A DNA stretch of 14,336 nucleotides from the NCBI GenBank assembly GCA_900769275.1, contig CAAGGA010000158.1, forward strand, positions 1-14,336. The letters are read 5' to 3'. Positions 14,254 through 14,336 of the stretch are shown here, in pieces. How positions within the stretch are numbered: position 1 is the stretch's first letter; the number at the start of each line of letters is the position of its first letter. Both the position numbers and the translations under genes were made by a program. The notes beneath the pieces were generated by a model that searched no databases, was not told the origin of the DNA, and saw only the letters and a program-made list of their open reading frames with translations. Source of the DNA: an uncultured Prevotella sp. (lineage in GTDB: Bacteria; Bacteroidota; Bacteroidia; Bacteroidales; Bacteroidaceae).

Positions 14254-14336
14254 GGTTAAGTTACCTTTTCCTCTTGAGAAACCTCCATTGGCAACGCATT
14301 ACTAACCAAAACCCCACAACCAAAAACCTACAACCA

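Overview
The window looks like chromosomal DNA of a Bacteroidales bacterium, most likely Prevotella or a close relative. The grounds are Bacteroidetes-type promoter boxes (TAnnTTTG) ahead of several genes, a DUF4923-type lipoprotein, a PorT-like beta-barrel protein, a Bacteroidetes-style trigger factor and an IS1380-family transposase. This assignment rests on recognition by eye; no database search was run.

Region 1 (1-1850) is accessory. It holds the C-terminal part of an IS1380-family transposase cut by the window edge, then an unrecognised and probably N-truncated A+T-rich ORF. After that comes a non-coding stretch with a 22-bp-periodic repeat that folds into two strong hairpins, bracketed by a 15-bp direct repeat spaced exactly 200 bp.

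Region 2 (1852-4430) has a lipoprotein gene with one apparent base deletion (a frameshift) and an XRE-type regulator with a serine-rich linker, both on the minus strand. A gene-free stretch of about 1.2 kb follows; it includes a very A+T-rich core of about 490 bp with recurrent TGTTTAG words and a second, structured segment.

Region 3 (4430-11429) is mostly minus-strand housekeeping. aguB (N-carbamoylputrescine amidase) is followed by holA (DNA polymerase III delta) and a hairpin terminator. A plus-strand outer-membrane beta-barrel gene sits between aguB and aguA. The run mlaE-like permease > mlaF-like ATPase > sensor histidine kinase > aguA (agmatine deiminase) has overlapping start and stop codons at every junction and ends in a strong terminator at 7621-7665. 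AguA and AguB are consecutive steps from agmatine to putrescine, yet here they lie in different transcription units.

Region 4 (11430-14336) starts with a divergent intergenic region holding four 25-bp tandem repeats. The plus-strand genes lptB (LPS-export ATPase) and tig (trigger factor) follow, each behind a Bacteroidetes promoter box. Downstream of tig is a perfect 33-bp inverted repeat that runs into nine G-rich heptamers.

No complete undescribed system could be demonstrated. The best leads are the repeat and hairpin elements, the A+T-rich intergenic block and the odd operon that couples a lipid-transport ABC pair, an orphan histidine kinase and a polyamine enzyme.
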